Program-made: the position numbers and the translations under genes
Shown: positions 1 through 10,949 of the stretch, piece after piece
Layout of the letters: the number at the start of each line of letters is the position of its first letter
Numbering within the stretch: position 1 is the stretch's first letter
The notes under the pieces: model-generated
Seen by the model: the letters and a program-made list of their open reading frames with translations, nothing else
Told to the model about the DNA's origin: nothing
Database searches by the model: none
DNA from: Triadica sebifera
Lineage: Eukaryota > Streptophyta > Magnoliopsida > Malpighiales > Euphorbiaceae
Direction of reading: 5' to 3'
Assembly (NCBI GenBank): GCA_023653625.1
Contig: CM042913.1
Location: 11,573,069 to 11,637,068 of the forward strand
DNA: 64,000 bases

Positions 1-95
1 AAGGAACTTGAATTTTGAGTTCAGGCCTGTGGAAGGAATGTGCTTTTCATGTAGGAGGCCCTCATGCAAAGCTACCTCGACAAATTATAAGCAGG
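1..95 (+). other. possible upstream exon remnant of the gene ending at 629
   Basis: Reading from base 2 gives an open stretch with no stop until about base 95. A candidate splice donor (CAT followed by GTAGGA) lies near base 50. This could be the 3' part of the exon preceding the terminal coding exon at 349-629, but I do not recognise the peptide and the left edge of the window cuts it. Confidence 0.2.
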
Positions 96-348
96 ATTAA
101 TTAAGTGCCTAATTCTTTTTGGACCTTATTTTTGGAATACTTTTGTTTTACTGTCATTGTTTAGATCAGATTATTTGGCATTAGGAACTCAATGCACACC
201 TACTAATTGGCGTTTCTTTAGTATCAGCTTAATTTAAAGTTGAAAAGGATAAAATGAGATAGTGGAACTGACTTACTATTTATGTATTTTAATGTAACAA
301 GAATATGTTTTGTATTTTAATTTTGGAATTCAATTTTATTGGCTGCAG

Positions 349-629
349 AGTTGAACAGGTATGGTGGAGGGATTGTGGAGTCAGAAGGTAAAGATTCTTC
401 ATCTGCTCCTGCTGACCTAAAGCAGGGAGGAGTGCCTTCGAAAACCCCAGCAGATACTGTGGTAGCATCAGTTGCTCCAGTTCCTCATGCAGATGTCTAT
501 CACCTTGGAGTTCTATCACAAAGATCATCCATTCTGATTCAGAGGCCTGGGCAAAGAACTCATCAAAAGTGGAAAGGCCCAGACAAAATCAGTAGGATAT
601 ATGGTGATTGGATTGATGACATTGAATAG
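349..629 (+). CDS. terminal coding exon of an unrecognised plant gene (partial)
   Basis: This looks like the last coding exon of a gene whose 5' part lies left of the window. A good acceptor (tattggctgcag) ends at 348. The open frame then runs 93 codons to TAG at 627-629. The first half is low-complexity (Ser/Ala/Pro/Asp-rich). The last 47 residues look like a conserved tail, with HADVYHLGVLSQRSS, then QRPGQRTHQKWKGPDK and ISRIYGDWIDDIE at the terminus. Composition and codon use are much less AT-rich than the flanks, and the stop is followed by UTR-like sequence. I cannot assign a family. The open frame extends 10 bases left of the acceptor, so an unspliced reading is possible but has no ATG. 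Confidence 0.6.
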
Positions 630-900
630 AAAAAGAAGTGGTTTTCTTTGATTAAGGAATCTGCTAAGAACACGTGTTCTGGGATTCATGCCAGAAGGTT
701 AAATAGAGAAGGAAAAAGGGTTTTCTTAGGAGATAAGGGAAGGAATCATGAAGGCTCAGTTCTGGGTTGCTGAGCTGGTTCAAGTTCAAGAAGCACCTTT
801 GATGTTGGAGTTTCAGCCTGTTATCTTCTACATGTGAAGTTGTAGACTTGTAGTTTTGGATGTTGTATTACATTTGTAATCTTTATCTTTGTAATGAATC
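630..900 (+). other. probable 3' UTR of the gene ending at 629
   Basis: About 270 bases of moderately GC, non-coding sequence follow the TAG stop. Toward the end come T-rich stretches (tttgtaatctttatctttg) and an AATGAA element at about 893, a weak plant polyadenylation signal. The boundary is inferred. Confidence 0.4.
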
Positions 901-3381
901 ACAAGAACTGGATGATCATCCAAATAGAAACAACTTTTAATCTCTGTAGTGGTACCACTTTGGTAGATTTACCAATTAAGTATTTATCTCTCTCTGTGCA
1001 AAAATTTATTTATGTTGATTATAAACTGAAGATTCTCTACCTGCCTGCCGAATTTGACACCCTAAGGTATGCCACTGATTGTAACACGTTTATTGCTCTC
1101 ATAAGTTTCTGTTGTGTGTTGTCGGTTGTTTTTCAGCTTTTTGTCCTGGTTTGCTAAGAGGTTGTAAAAATGAAGGTAAGATAATTTATTTATTTATATT
1201 TTGTTATGGCATTGTGGGAAAAAAATTTCTCAGCTATGCATGTGTTTGTTGTCGCATTTCATCACCTGGAGCAATTACTGAATTTATCATCTAGAGTTTG
1301 AAGTTGCTGCTACATCTTTTTCTCCCATAGGTCCAATATTGCTATGAGAATCAAGACCACAAAGCCGTGCACGAATTTCACCCCTAAATGTGTGTCGGAA
1401 TGGGAATAAAAGAATCACAAATGATCCAAAAAATGAATTACTAATTGGCATTTAATGAGAGAATACCACAGGCTACTAAACTTCTCCATTATTGTATATT
1501 CTAAATTTTCCATTGTTAATTGTACGGCTAACAATTTTGAATACGGCATGATACACATTTAAACATGTATGAATTTGAGTTAAATAATATGTATTATAAC
1601 CGTGTCAATACAGAAAAAACTATATTATAAATAAATTTTGCTTGTCTAATATGTTAAGATACAATTAAACACGTTTAAATATATGTAAAATATTTAATAT
1701 TTTTAATATTATTTTAGACTAATATATTTAATATTATTTTATAATATATTATGTTAAATTTAATTATATTAGTATATGTAAATAAATATTAATAAATAGT
1801 TGTGTATCTATTATTTATATTAATATTATACTAATATATCTACTAACTTACGTTTAGATGAATTAATATATTATATAAATAATTTTATGTGTATGAAATT
1901 TTTTTGTTTTATTAATATAGCTTTTATGCTTCTCTTTGTCAGCTGGTATCACAATTGTCTTTCAATTATGGGTTTATCTTAAATAATATGGCTAACTTTA
2001 CGTTATCTTCCAAAAAATAATTGACAAATATCCATGGGGAGATATGAGATTATACTGGAATAACCTGGCAATCCATTTTCTTTTGCATTTGAGCAATCTC
2101 TAGCAAACATTGAGGGAATAGAGAAAGCGTTGCCTTTTTCTTAAATCCATAGGTGGAATGTGTGTATCTTCTTATTATATCTGGAAATCGGGTTTAGTTT
2201 TTCATAATATCCGAAAAAATGGGTATAAAATCCATCAGTATTCCGTCGCAAAACTGAGCATCTTTTTAAATAAATAATGAATTTGTAAAAAAAAAAAGGT
2301 TTAGAAAAAGTATTGCTATTTTCTTTTCTTGTCCATTGTATTGAATCCAAATAATTAATCCAAAAAATGAAAGTGCAAATCTCATTAATTTTATTTAAAA
2401 ACGAAATATATACCTTTTTATTAATGACAATGTACAACAACAATTTTTAATTTCATAGGAACAAACCTAATCATAAACAAGAGATATGACAGTTTGATTC
2501 TTCTTTAATCTTTCATGCAATTACTACTTTTTTTTATCTGTTGATAAATTATTATTATTATTAGGGTGGATAAAATGAAATCATAAATTTGCGGCTGACA
2601 AGTGCCCACTACGACCAAGAAAATGTATCAATGACAACAAATATAGAGATCTCATTTATCCTAGCTAGCTTGGAATATTATAATTCTCTACCGATCTAGA
2701 AGATAGAGATTTTTTTTGAGTAAAAGGTTTGGACTGAAAATTCAACTCTGAGATATCATAATCTTAATTATCAGACCAATACTAAGAAAATGAACTCATA
2801 TTATCTGCGTTGTTTTTGAAAAGTGATATATTATTTTTAAGTTTTTCAATATATCCCTAATTATTAGAGAGATATATTAGAAAAAATCTATAATTAAATT
2901 TTTTTAGTCTATCTATATGAAAATAAAACAACCCATTTGTATGGGACAGAGAAAATATAATTTAATCACGGAGTTCAGTTATGATTTTAATTATTAATTA
3001 TTAATTATTAACAAGAAGTATTAATTTGGAGTTAAAAAGAATTGTAAAAGAGAGCAATTTTCGGAGCTAAAGCTGTTAATATTCAGACAAAAGTTCCACA
3101 AACTTCTCACGAGGACTCGCTCAATAGCCATAGTCAACCATGGATAAGAAACCAATATTTTGTAGATAATACTTGTAAGCTTTTATATCATCATAACAAA
3201 CACATTAAATTGCAATTACCTTTGTGTTTAAAGAAAAAAAAATGTAATGCCAATTTATTTTGCATCTTAATCGTCTTCTTTTAATTTCTTTTACTACAAA
3301 TTCCCTCTCATCACCTCATGCAAAAATCTAAGGCCGGAAGAAACACTATCTCCGGCCACCACCACCACTTAGCCACCTTCA
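901..3381. other. intergenic AT-rich region, no supported gene
   Basis: The first 400 bases are of mixed composition and could be extended UTR or gene relic. From about 1440 the DNA is very AT-rich, with short palindromic and simple runs (for example TTAATTATTAATTATTAA near 2990-3010). The few open frames are short and AT-driven. The last 150 bases before 3382 are the probable ATL promoter and 5' UTR, with a CACC-rich stretch just before the ATG. Confidence 0.5.
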
Positions 3382-4260
3382 ATGTCGTCGTCATCACATT
3401 CTCCTCTATCTCCACAACAGTCAAATCTTAATTCTCCCTCAGTAACTATAATTCTAACTATAATTCTTCTTGTTTTCTTCTTTATAGGGTTTTTTTCTAT
3501 TTACTTTTGTAGATGTTTTATGGATAGTATGCTCAATAGTTGGCATCTAAGGAGAACCCCATCAGGCAATATTATTAATGGAGGTGCTCCTGCAAATGAA
3601 GGCCTTGACCCTTCACTAATTCTACTTTTTCCTTCATTTATTTATTCAAGTGTCAAAGATTTTAGATGGGAAAAAAATATTGGCCTTGAATGTGCAATCT
3701 GTTTAGCAGAATTTGAGGATGATGATTCTCTTCGTCTTCTAACAGTTTGCTCCCATGTTTTTCACCAAGAATGTATTGATCTTTGGCTCAAGTCTCATAA
3801 AACTTGCCCGGTTTGTCGGAGTGATCTAAACTTGCCTAGAGAAACATTGGAAAAAGCTCAAATACTTTATCGTTATAACGGTAATGATATGGAAAATATT
3901 CGTCTAGACCTGATCAATAATGATACTAATCGAAAGATTGAGCCGGTATTCGAGCATACTATATGTATTGATGATAAAGATGACGATGATGATGAGAAAT
4001 GTCAAAGAGAAAATGGTGAAAGGACAACAAATCGTGATCCTGATCATACAAAAGTAGAAAACAAAAATCTTAAAAGGATTGAGAGATTTTCAAGATCACA
4101 TTCAACAGGACACTCCACAGCAATGACTAGAGAAGATGAGGATAGATATACTTTAAGATTGCTTGAGCATGTCAAATTCAAAATTAAAAATGCTCACAAT
4201 ACCACAAAAAGTTGCATTACTTTTGGGGAATTTTCAGGTGGAGACCTCAATCGAGTATAA
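3382..4260 (+). CDS. RING-H2 finger E3 ubiquitin ligase, ATL family (ATL6/ATL31-like subgroup)
   Basis: Predicted membrane-anchored E3 ubiquitin ligase, 292 residues in a single exon, as is usual for ATL genes. One hydrophobic segment spans residues about 21-43. The ATL GLD motif is at 74-76. A RING-H2 domain follows with ligands C104, C107, C123, H125, H128, C131, C142 and C145, plus the conserved Trp W135 (CIDLWL). The C-terminal half has an acidic run (198-205) and two motifs I associate with the ATL6/ATL31 group: RFSRSHSTGHS near 235-245 and DRYTLRLLEHVK near 254-265. The residue two before the third cysteine, normally Pro in ATLs (LLPxC), is Thr (LLTVC). The protein is somewhat shorter than ATL6 or ATL31. 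In Arabidopsis that group acts in carbon/nitrogen and defence responses; that role here is inference. The start ATG sits after a CACC-rich leader and directly before the hydrophobic N-terminus. Confidence 0.9.
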   Translation: MSSSSHSPLSPQQSNLNSPSVTIILTIILLVFFFIGFFSIYFCRCFMDSMLNSWHLRRTPSGNIINGGAPANEGLDPSLILLFPSFIYSSVKDFRWEKNIGLECAICLAEFEDDDSLRLLTVCSHVFHQECIDLWLKSHKTCPVCRSDLNLPRETLEKAQILYRYNGNDMENIRLDLINNDTNRKIEPVFEHTICIDDKDDDDDEKCQRENGERTTNRDPDHTKVENKNLKRIERFSRSHSTGHSTAMTREDEDRYTLRLLEHVKFKIKNAHNTTKSCITFGEFSGGDLNRV

Positions 4261-4423
4261 ATTTTCTGCTTCCTTTTCATATATATTTACATATGGTTAA
4301 TTCTTGAATACATCTAATTTATCTATAAATATGTCTTTTGATCTGCTATCATATATAATAAATAGGTAAAAGTTAACTTGTTACCTAATTACTCTTTTAT
4401 TTAAAATATGTAAGATGAATGAT

Positions 4424-5490
4424 AATAACACTCTTTTTCCACACTCTTTTTTAACACTTTCTTTTTTATTGGTTCACTATTTTTAATTAAAAAATATAAT
4501 ATTTTTTAAATAAAATTAAATATAATAATTTTTCTCTCTCATAAAAATGACTAAAATATTATAATCTAATTTTTTTTATTTACCATTCTCTTTCATCTCT
4601 TATTTTGCTTAAATCTCACACTACTCTTTTTTTTTAACTTTTTTATTAAAATTTAAAAAACATACAGAAAAAATTATGAAAAATTTTTGGATTGATTTTT
4701 ATACTAAGAACAAAAATTATTTTAAAATTATTAATAAAATAAAAATATAATAAATGATAAAGCAAAAAAAATTGATAATTAAGAGAATATTAATTTTGTT
4801 TTTAAGGATATAAAAAACCACAAAAAATATAATTAATTTTCTCTTCATTTTAGATTTTTCATTACTCAAATTATTTTATTTTTTTATATATTTTGTTTTG
4901 TTTCTCTTCATAATTTTTTATTTGTTTTAGATTTTTCATTACTTAAATTATTTTATTTTTTCTATATATTTTATTTTGTTTCTTTTTATGATTTTATTTT
5001 TCTTTTATTTTCTCTTCTTGTTGGTTTTGGATTTATTTTTCATGCACACTATTTTTTCCAGAAAATTGTATATAAAAACCATAAAAAAGGTATTTTACAC
5101 TTAGATATATAGCCTATGATTAATTTCGACTTAATTTTTTTTAAATTAAAATTATTATTTGTAATATCAAATAGATAGTAAATATAAGACTATTGTATAA
5201 AGTATCATCTGCATTCTCAAAAATCAGTTAAAATATATTTTATTTTTCTTAGTTTTTAAAATTTTAATAAAAAAGTATAAAAAAGAGAAAAAAGAGTTGT
5301 ATGAGATATGAAGAAAGATATAATAGAGAATAAAAAATAAATTTTAATATTTTAGTTATTATTATGAGAGAAAATAAAATCACTATATTTAATCTTATCT
5401 AGAAAAGTGATTACATATTTTTTTTAATTAAAAATAGTGGATTAATAGAGAAGAGAGTATGAAAAGAGAGTGTTGCTAGCATTTTTCAAC
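4424..5490. mobile_element. long-TIR element (about 200-bp inverted termini), non-coding
   Basis: The sequence from AACACTCTTTTT (about 4427) to about 4640 matches, in reverse complement, the stretch from about 5270 to GAGAGTGTT (about 5482). Shared blocks in the same order include ACACTCT, CACTATTTTTAATTAAAAAA, TTTTCTCTCATAA and ACTAAAATATTA. This gives TIRs of roughly 200 bp around about 650 bp of AT-rich filler with no coding capacity. The filler holds a tandem duplication (period about 76; copies near 4851 and 4928). Long TIRs suggest a Mutator-like or foldback element. I found no convincing target duplication, so the ends are approximate. Confidence 0.6.
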
Positions 5491-5605
5491 ATGTAATTAT
5501 TAATTAATTGAAATAGACTTATAACAAATGAATTTGAATCTCAAATTTATGATTTAACCTTATATTTGGAATTTAATCTTTAAATTGTATATTTTTATTT
5601 AAATA

Positions 5606-5880
5606 AATGACTTATTATTTTGGCTTACAAATTAATTCATATATAAATTTTATTTTTAAACCTAAAAAATTCAGATTTCATATTATAATAAATATTATTT
5701 CATTTATTTTGGCTTACAAATTAATTTATTATATAAATTTTATTTTTAAACCTAAAAAAATTCAGATTTCACAAGATAATGGTAATGAATATTATTTCCT
5801 TCATTTGAGCTTATAAATTAATTCATCATATAAATTTTATTTTTAAACATAAAAAAATTCAGATTTCATAATATAACGAA
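5606..5880. repeat. three-copy AT-rich tandem repeat, period about 89-97 bp
   Basis: Three successive units each contain GGCTTACAAATTAATT (third copy AGCTTATAAATTAATT), then ATATAAATTTTATTTTTAAA, then AAATTCAGATTTCA. They begin near 5621, 5710 and 5807. The single open reading frame across the first two units is a by-product of the repeat. Confidence 0.75.
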
Positions 5881-7459
5881 TACATTATTCTCTTTATTTA
5901 ATTTTTAGAAAATTAATTATTAAAAATATGGATCTCTCTTTATGCTTTTTTTTCTTTTTAATTTTCTCTCCGTCTAATATAAAATGACATATATATATTT
6001 CTTTAAATGTTCATTCATGCGCCAAGAGTTAAAAAAACTTATATCTTCATCAATACAATTTCTTTGACTAGATATATGATTTAAATATCAGGAATTCCAG
6101 TTTTTAATATATATGACATGTAAAAAATTATAAATTTGTTTATTTACCAATCAATAATTTTGTAAAAAATATATGGTATATAAATATAAAATTTTTTTTA
6201 TAAAAAATGTATGAGGTGTATTTTTATCTTTATTTTAGGCCTAATAAATTTATAATAAAAGATAATTTTAATTTACATACTCAACTGATTTATTTTCCTA
6301 AATTGATATAGTCTAGTCTTAGTATAATAGTATGTATATAGTGTCACAGTAAACTCAATCTCTGAAATTTTATAGTTTATTCTTTTATTGATATAGCCCA
6401 AGGGGATTAAATTCACTTACAATAAAAATTTTATATAAAGCTCAGGAGGTAATCTTTGTCTCCTTGTTCTAAGTCCAACAATTCTTCCTTGTTTGCCAAA
6501 CATAAAGTTGCTTTGTGTTAATTTTTAATACATTATATCTACTTTGATTTTTTTAGGTGATCCACATAAATTCCAAAAGATTTTTAAGGATAATCACTTA
6601 TATACAAAAAATGATTGTGGAATAAATATCAACTTAAGCCATTATCAAAGTGCTTCATTAATTGAACTAACTGAAAATTTATTTAATTAACTCTCTTAAT
6701 TATTATTAATTAAATATTTTTAGTTGATAGATTTAATGGGATAAAATCGGTAAAGTTAGAGAGAGAAAAAATTACTAAGGAAAATAATCCCTTTAATTTT
6801 TTCAATTAATTTTTTTAACATAATGTTGTGAGAGAATTTAAAGCTACCCTGCACATCTTTATGTTGTAATTCAGCAAATTATAATTATGTTGATATGCTT
6901 CTTCTTTCTCTAATTATTATTATGCTTCTTCTTTTTCTAATTATATTTTGGAAATTGTAATTATTATATATATAAGAAACATGGGTAAAACAAGTTGCAT
7001 GTTAAATTGATTGAATTAATTAATTTGTTTAGCAGGTTATCAGTCACTTAATCTAATGCTCATAATTAAAAATAAGTAAACAAACGGTTATAAATATTAT
7101 GATTTATTTATATACCTAGTGTATTGTAGAAGGATTCTCTTTTTAATGATACTAATGAAGCTTTCGAACACAAAAATAAAATAAAATAAAGAATAAATAA
7201 CAGAAGATAAAAAGTAGCAGTAGAGAATAGGTGAACATCAAAAGAGAAGAGGTTGAACGACAAATCTCACTTTCTTTGTATTTTCAAAATCTTTATGTGC
7301 ATCTTCTATATTTTACATGCACCAAAATCTCAGTTTACACCTAATTATACAATCAAAAAGTGTGAATTCACATAATTTCAAAAATTTCAAAATTCTTGAA
7401 GTTTTTATTGAATATGAGGCAAAATCTAATTTAAATGCTATTTAGTTAATTTTCATAAC
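5881..7459. other. intergenic AT-rich region
   Basis: AT-rich DNA with no coding frame I can support. Short direct repeats occur (TTATTATGCTTCTTCTTT near 6915). I saw no RNA gene or terminal-repeat element. Confidence 0.5.
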
Positions 7460-7467
7460 TGCACTTG

Positions 7468-7958
7468 TAGGGATGGCAATGGGGCGGGTTCGGCGCGGAA
7501 TTTCTCGTCCCCGTCCCCGAGCTCGACCCCCGACCATGTACCCCGACCCCTCCCCGAAAGGAGAAATTTCTTAAATCCCCGTCCCCACACCACACGGGGA
7601 CAGGTATCCCCGACCCCGCCCCGATCCTCGAATTTTATTAAATTTTTTTATTTTTTTAATGTTAAATTTATTTTTTTAATTTTAATTAATTAGTTAATTA
7701 TATAATTTTTTAAATAAAAAAATATTTTTTACTTAAAATAAGTGTTATATTTTTATTTTGTTATTATTTTTAAAATATTAATTATATTAAAATATAAATA
7801 ATTATTATATATAAATATATTTTTCGGGGCTAGATCGGGGCGGGGAATATATATACCGTCCCCACCTCATCCCCGACAAAAAAAATTCGGGGTTGGGGCG
7901 AAAAAGAAAAACTTCAATAAACCGCTCCATTCGGGGCGGGGGAAAATTGCAATCTCTA
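7468..7958. mobile_element. hAT-type MITE with 8-bp target site duplication
   Basis: A 491-bp non-coding element is bracketed by the same 8 bases, TGCACTTG, at 7460-7467 and 7959-7966. Its ends form a short inverted repeat: TAGGGATGGCAA at the left and TTGCAATCTCTA at the right. Both flanks are unusually G/C-rich and repetitive (CCCCGTCCCCGAGCTC; CGGGGCGGGG) around an AT-rich core, in contrast to the host DNA. An 8-bp duplication is the hAT hallmark. There is no transposase, so it would have been mobilised in trans. Confidence 0.85.
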
Positions 7959-7974
7959 TGCACTTGGATGTTTG

Positions 7975-8150
7975 TTATTATTTTTTTTTCTTTAAAAATT
8001 TGCTTCTTGTTTCTATTTTTTTTAGTGACATTAGATATTACAACTACAAAGAGAAAGGGGAAATATGTGGGATGAGTGGTGCAAGAAAGAATCGAACTCG
8101 CCACCTTCCACATGGCTCAAAACGTCCTTTGCCACCAAGTACTTGATACT
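7975..8150 (-). repeat. possible tRNA-derived SINE relic
   Basis: On the minus strand, 8150-8065 reads TGGTGGCAAAGGACG (A-box-like), then about 30 bases later GCGAGTTCGATTC (close to the Pol III B box GGTTCGANNCC). The sequence then runs on to a T/A-rich stretch ending near the hAT element. This arrangement is that of a plant SINE head. It does not fold as a complete tRNA and I cannot define target duplications. Confidence 0.35.
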
Positions 8151-8159
8151 TTGGGTTTA

Positions 8160-10020
8160 ATAGGGCCTTTATTGCTATTAACCTAATTTCAAATTTAATT
8201 TGCAATCACTAATAAATTAAAATCAACGGAAAGCATCCAAATTATCATGCAAAATTCAATGATAAAGAAAAATGTTCCTTTTTACAATTTTGTTTTTTCA
8301 ATTTCTATCCAACATACATTAAAATATTTATACTTTATTAATTTATCTATTTGTCTTACTCAAACTATATTAAAATACTAGTATTTTAATGCAGTTGGGA
8401 CAAATATCATTACTCATTTGGTGCATTATAAACTACAATCATTCAAAATACTTTTTTTTCATATACAAAATGGTTGCAAATAGATATAGCTATGTATTGA
8501 AGTTTTTTATTTTTTTATTTTTTAATGACTTAATACATATGGAGCTAGTTATATTTGTCATGATTAGTCGTTTTTCCCCTTATACTTAGAATCTCTTGTA
8601 CTTTTTTTTAACAAAATTTTCAGTGTGTTGAAGAGAACACTATTATTTACATTATTATAGAGAGAAATAAAATCTACAAGGTCTCCAAAGATTAGTTATT
8701 ACATGCACCCCTCTTAATATGACTGTTATAAAATGTTTTTTGAAGTTCCAAATTAAAATTCAAGTATTTTTCTATACATAAAAATTGGGAACAATGACAC
8801 TATAGTTAGTAAACTACATTTGTAGTTAGGTTTAGCCACAAGTCGATTGAACCTTTAGAACTATTTTAGTCCAATTCAGAACTGGTCTTAACCTAGATCG
8901 TGACCCAATAGGGGAAGAGTCTGATCGTGACTCTTCCTCTAGGAATTGAAAACTGCTAGTTTTCAATTTCTTTTTAAAAAAAGAGGCAACGGTCATGAGA
9001 CTGTTTCCTCCCCCTCCCTTATGCGGCAACAGGTGCAAGGTTGCATCTATTTTTTAATAAATAATTAAATGTATTAAAATATAAATATAATGAAAATATA
9101 AAATACCACTTATAACAGAAAAATAACAATTATAGTTTAAAGATATTATTAAAATTGAAATTTTCAATTTTTTCTATAAATACTAAACTCATTTTAATTA
9201 AAATTTAAAATGTAAGAGAATTACGTGAACACATCCGATACCGACGGTTCTAATTAAAAAATAAAATAAAATGAGACAATAATTAAAATTTAAAAGATAA
9301 GAGAGCTATGTGGAGTTTAATTCTTTTAAACCTCAAAAGAATATGTTGGCAACTTAATTAATAGTAAAAAATTAAATTCAAGCCTAATTATTAATATTAT
9401 TATTTTTTAAATAGAAATTCAAACTTTTATAATTAAATTATTTTTTAAAATAAAAAAATAAATTAGTTAGATTTTTAGCCCAATTATAATTTTTATAATT
9501 TATTAATTTATCAAATAAAAATAATCATTTTTAAATTCTAACTTATAATTTCTCAAAATTATATTCCTCCTTTTTTTTAATAACAATCTAACTTATTGTA
9601 TAAAATCACAAAATATTTTTTAATAAATTAATTTTTTTCCTCAAAGTGTTTATTTTTTTATAACTTATTAGTTGTAAAAATTTATAATTTATACAAATTC
9701 ATATTTTATAAGTTAATATTTAGTTCTCAAAATTATTATTATTTCTAACTAACTTATTCTCCAATTTTTTTCACTTATTTCTAACTTAATATTTTTTTAC
9801 TTCATTTATAAATAAATTGATAAGTTAAATTTATTTCGTTTCAAATTTAATTTCTAAACTTTAATAATTTTCAATATCTTTTAAAAAATAAAAATGTTGG
9901 AACTGGCTAGATCTTTGGTTTCAAACTGGCACCTTTCAATTCCTAGTTGTACCTCATGAAAACCAAAACGGACTTCTTTCTTTTACTTTTGTGGAATTAA
10001 TCACCATCATCTTTTTTTGG
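8160..10020. other. intergenic AT-rich region with a weak inverted repeat pair
   Basis: No gene is supported. A 28-base block at 8939-8966 (CTAGGAATTGAAAACTGCTA...) recurs in inverted orientation at 9919-9946 with about five mismatches, and the left side has repeated AGAACT/GAACCT motifs. This could mark a decayed TIR element of about 1.1 kb, but the termini are not clear. Confidence 0.3.
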
Positions 10021-10045
10021 CTGAGTGGCATGTATTTTCACGGTG

Positions 10046-10105
10046 CTCGTTTTTCCAATTATGAAGCCAATTATTCAAGCCATGCTTCATAATTGGAAAA
10101 ATGAG
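10046..10105. repeat. short hairpin, 22-bp arms
   Basis: Left arm 10046-10067 and right arm 10084-10105 are reverse complements with one mismatch (CTCGTTTTTCCAATTATGAAGC against CTCATTTTTCCAATTATGAAGC). They are separated by 16 bases. This is probably a small foldback or MITE remnant. It is too short and isolated to call a microRNA precursor. Confidence 0.6.
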
Positions 10106-10319
10106 AACCTTGAATTTTGAAGGCTTTAGGGGTCTCAAACAGTGCACGAGTATATCTTGCTAGAGGAGCCAAGTAATTTAAGTATAAGTAGGCAAGTCAA
10201 AAAATAAGATGGTTGAATCAAAATAATTCCTTTTAAAGTTTTCTTTCTTTTGGTTTTGGTTTAGTCTTCTGGGACCGCAGAACCGACCCCCTGAGTTATT
10301 TGAAGTCTTGTCCCCATTC

Positions 10320-10830
10320 ACCCATGACGCCATTTCCAGCCTTCCCCTGCTTCCCACTGCTTCTGCCACCACCCACCACACCACATCGTTGTCGCAGCTT
10401 CCTGCTGCTTTTGCCATCACCCCCAAACAAAAAGGATATCGTCTTCCACTGCTTCTGCCACCAATTCTACCCATTCTGTTGTATTCTCATATCTTCGTGT
10501 ATAAGCTGGCGAATCAGCAAATGGTTTTTGCATACTGCTTATGTTATCAATTACACCCATTTCTCTGTATTCTTAGATCTCTGTGTCTAGGTCGGCGAAC
10601 TAGCAAATGGATTTGCAGAACTTTAGCTCAATGCTTATTCACGATCTTTATTGTTTTTTCCATCACCCAAAACAAAAATGGCACCGTTATCCAGCTTTCC
10701 ACTACTTCTGTCACCAATTCCACCCATTTTGTTGTACTCTCAAATTTGTGTGTCTAGGCCGGCGAACCAGAAAATGGGTTCACAGAACTTTAGCCCTACC
10801 CCACCCATTTGCGATCTTTATCGCAACCAA
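10320..10830. repeat. imperfect tandem repeats, C-rich, of unknown origin
   Basis: Diverged repeats share the blocks CCATCACCC-AAACAAAAA, CCACTGCTTCTGCCACCAATT, CACCCATTCTGTTGTATTCTCA and GTGTCTAGGCCGGCGAAC-AG-AAATGG. Copies are seen at about 10413-10520, 10530-10605 (partial) and 10658-10780. A second block, CAGAACTTTAGC ... CGATCTTTAT, follows the latter two. The region is much less AT-rich than its flanks and open in several frames on both strands, which follows from the composition. The frames resemble no protein I know. Confidence 0.55.
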
Positions 10831-10949
10831 TATTATTTTTCTGACTTCATTCATTGTTGTCGTTGAGGCCCATCCCTTCTTCGACCTCTGTTTTAGACCC
10901 AATGGAAATTCTCATAGGTTGGAAAGTCTCTTCAATTCTCCTTGACCAT

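Noticed and set aside
894..1294. Two overlapping plus-strand frames after the first gene
   Set aside because: Short, hydrophobic by T-richness, no splice context or similarity; likely UTR or intergenic DNA.
2141..2443. 100-codon minus-strand frame
   Set aside because: AT-driven Phe/Ile/Lys/Tyr composition with no recognisable domain.
3181..3381. A defined core promoter for the ATL gene
   Set aside because: TATA-like words are everywhere in this AT-rich DNA, so none could be singled out.
8065..8150. Possible minus-strand tRNA gene
   Set aside because: Only A-box- and B-box-like motifs are present; no cloverleaf or acceptor stem could be drawn, so it is listed as a possible SINE relic.
10178..10945. 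Overlapping frames of 70-150 codons on both strands
   Set aside because: They arise from a C-rich imperfect tandem repeat with few stop codons and show no protein signature.
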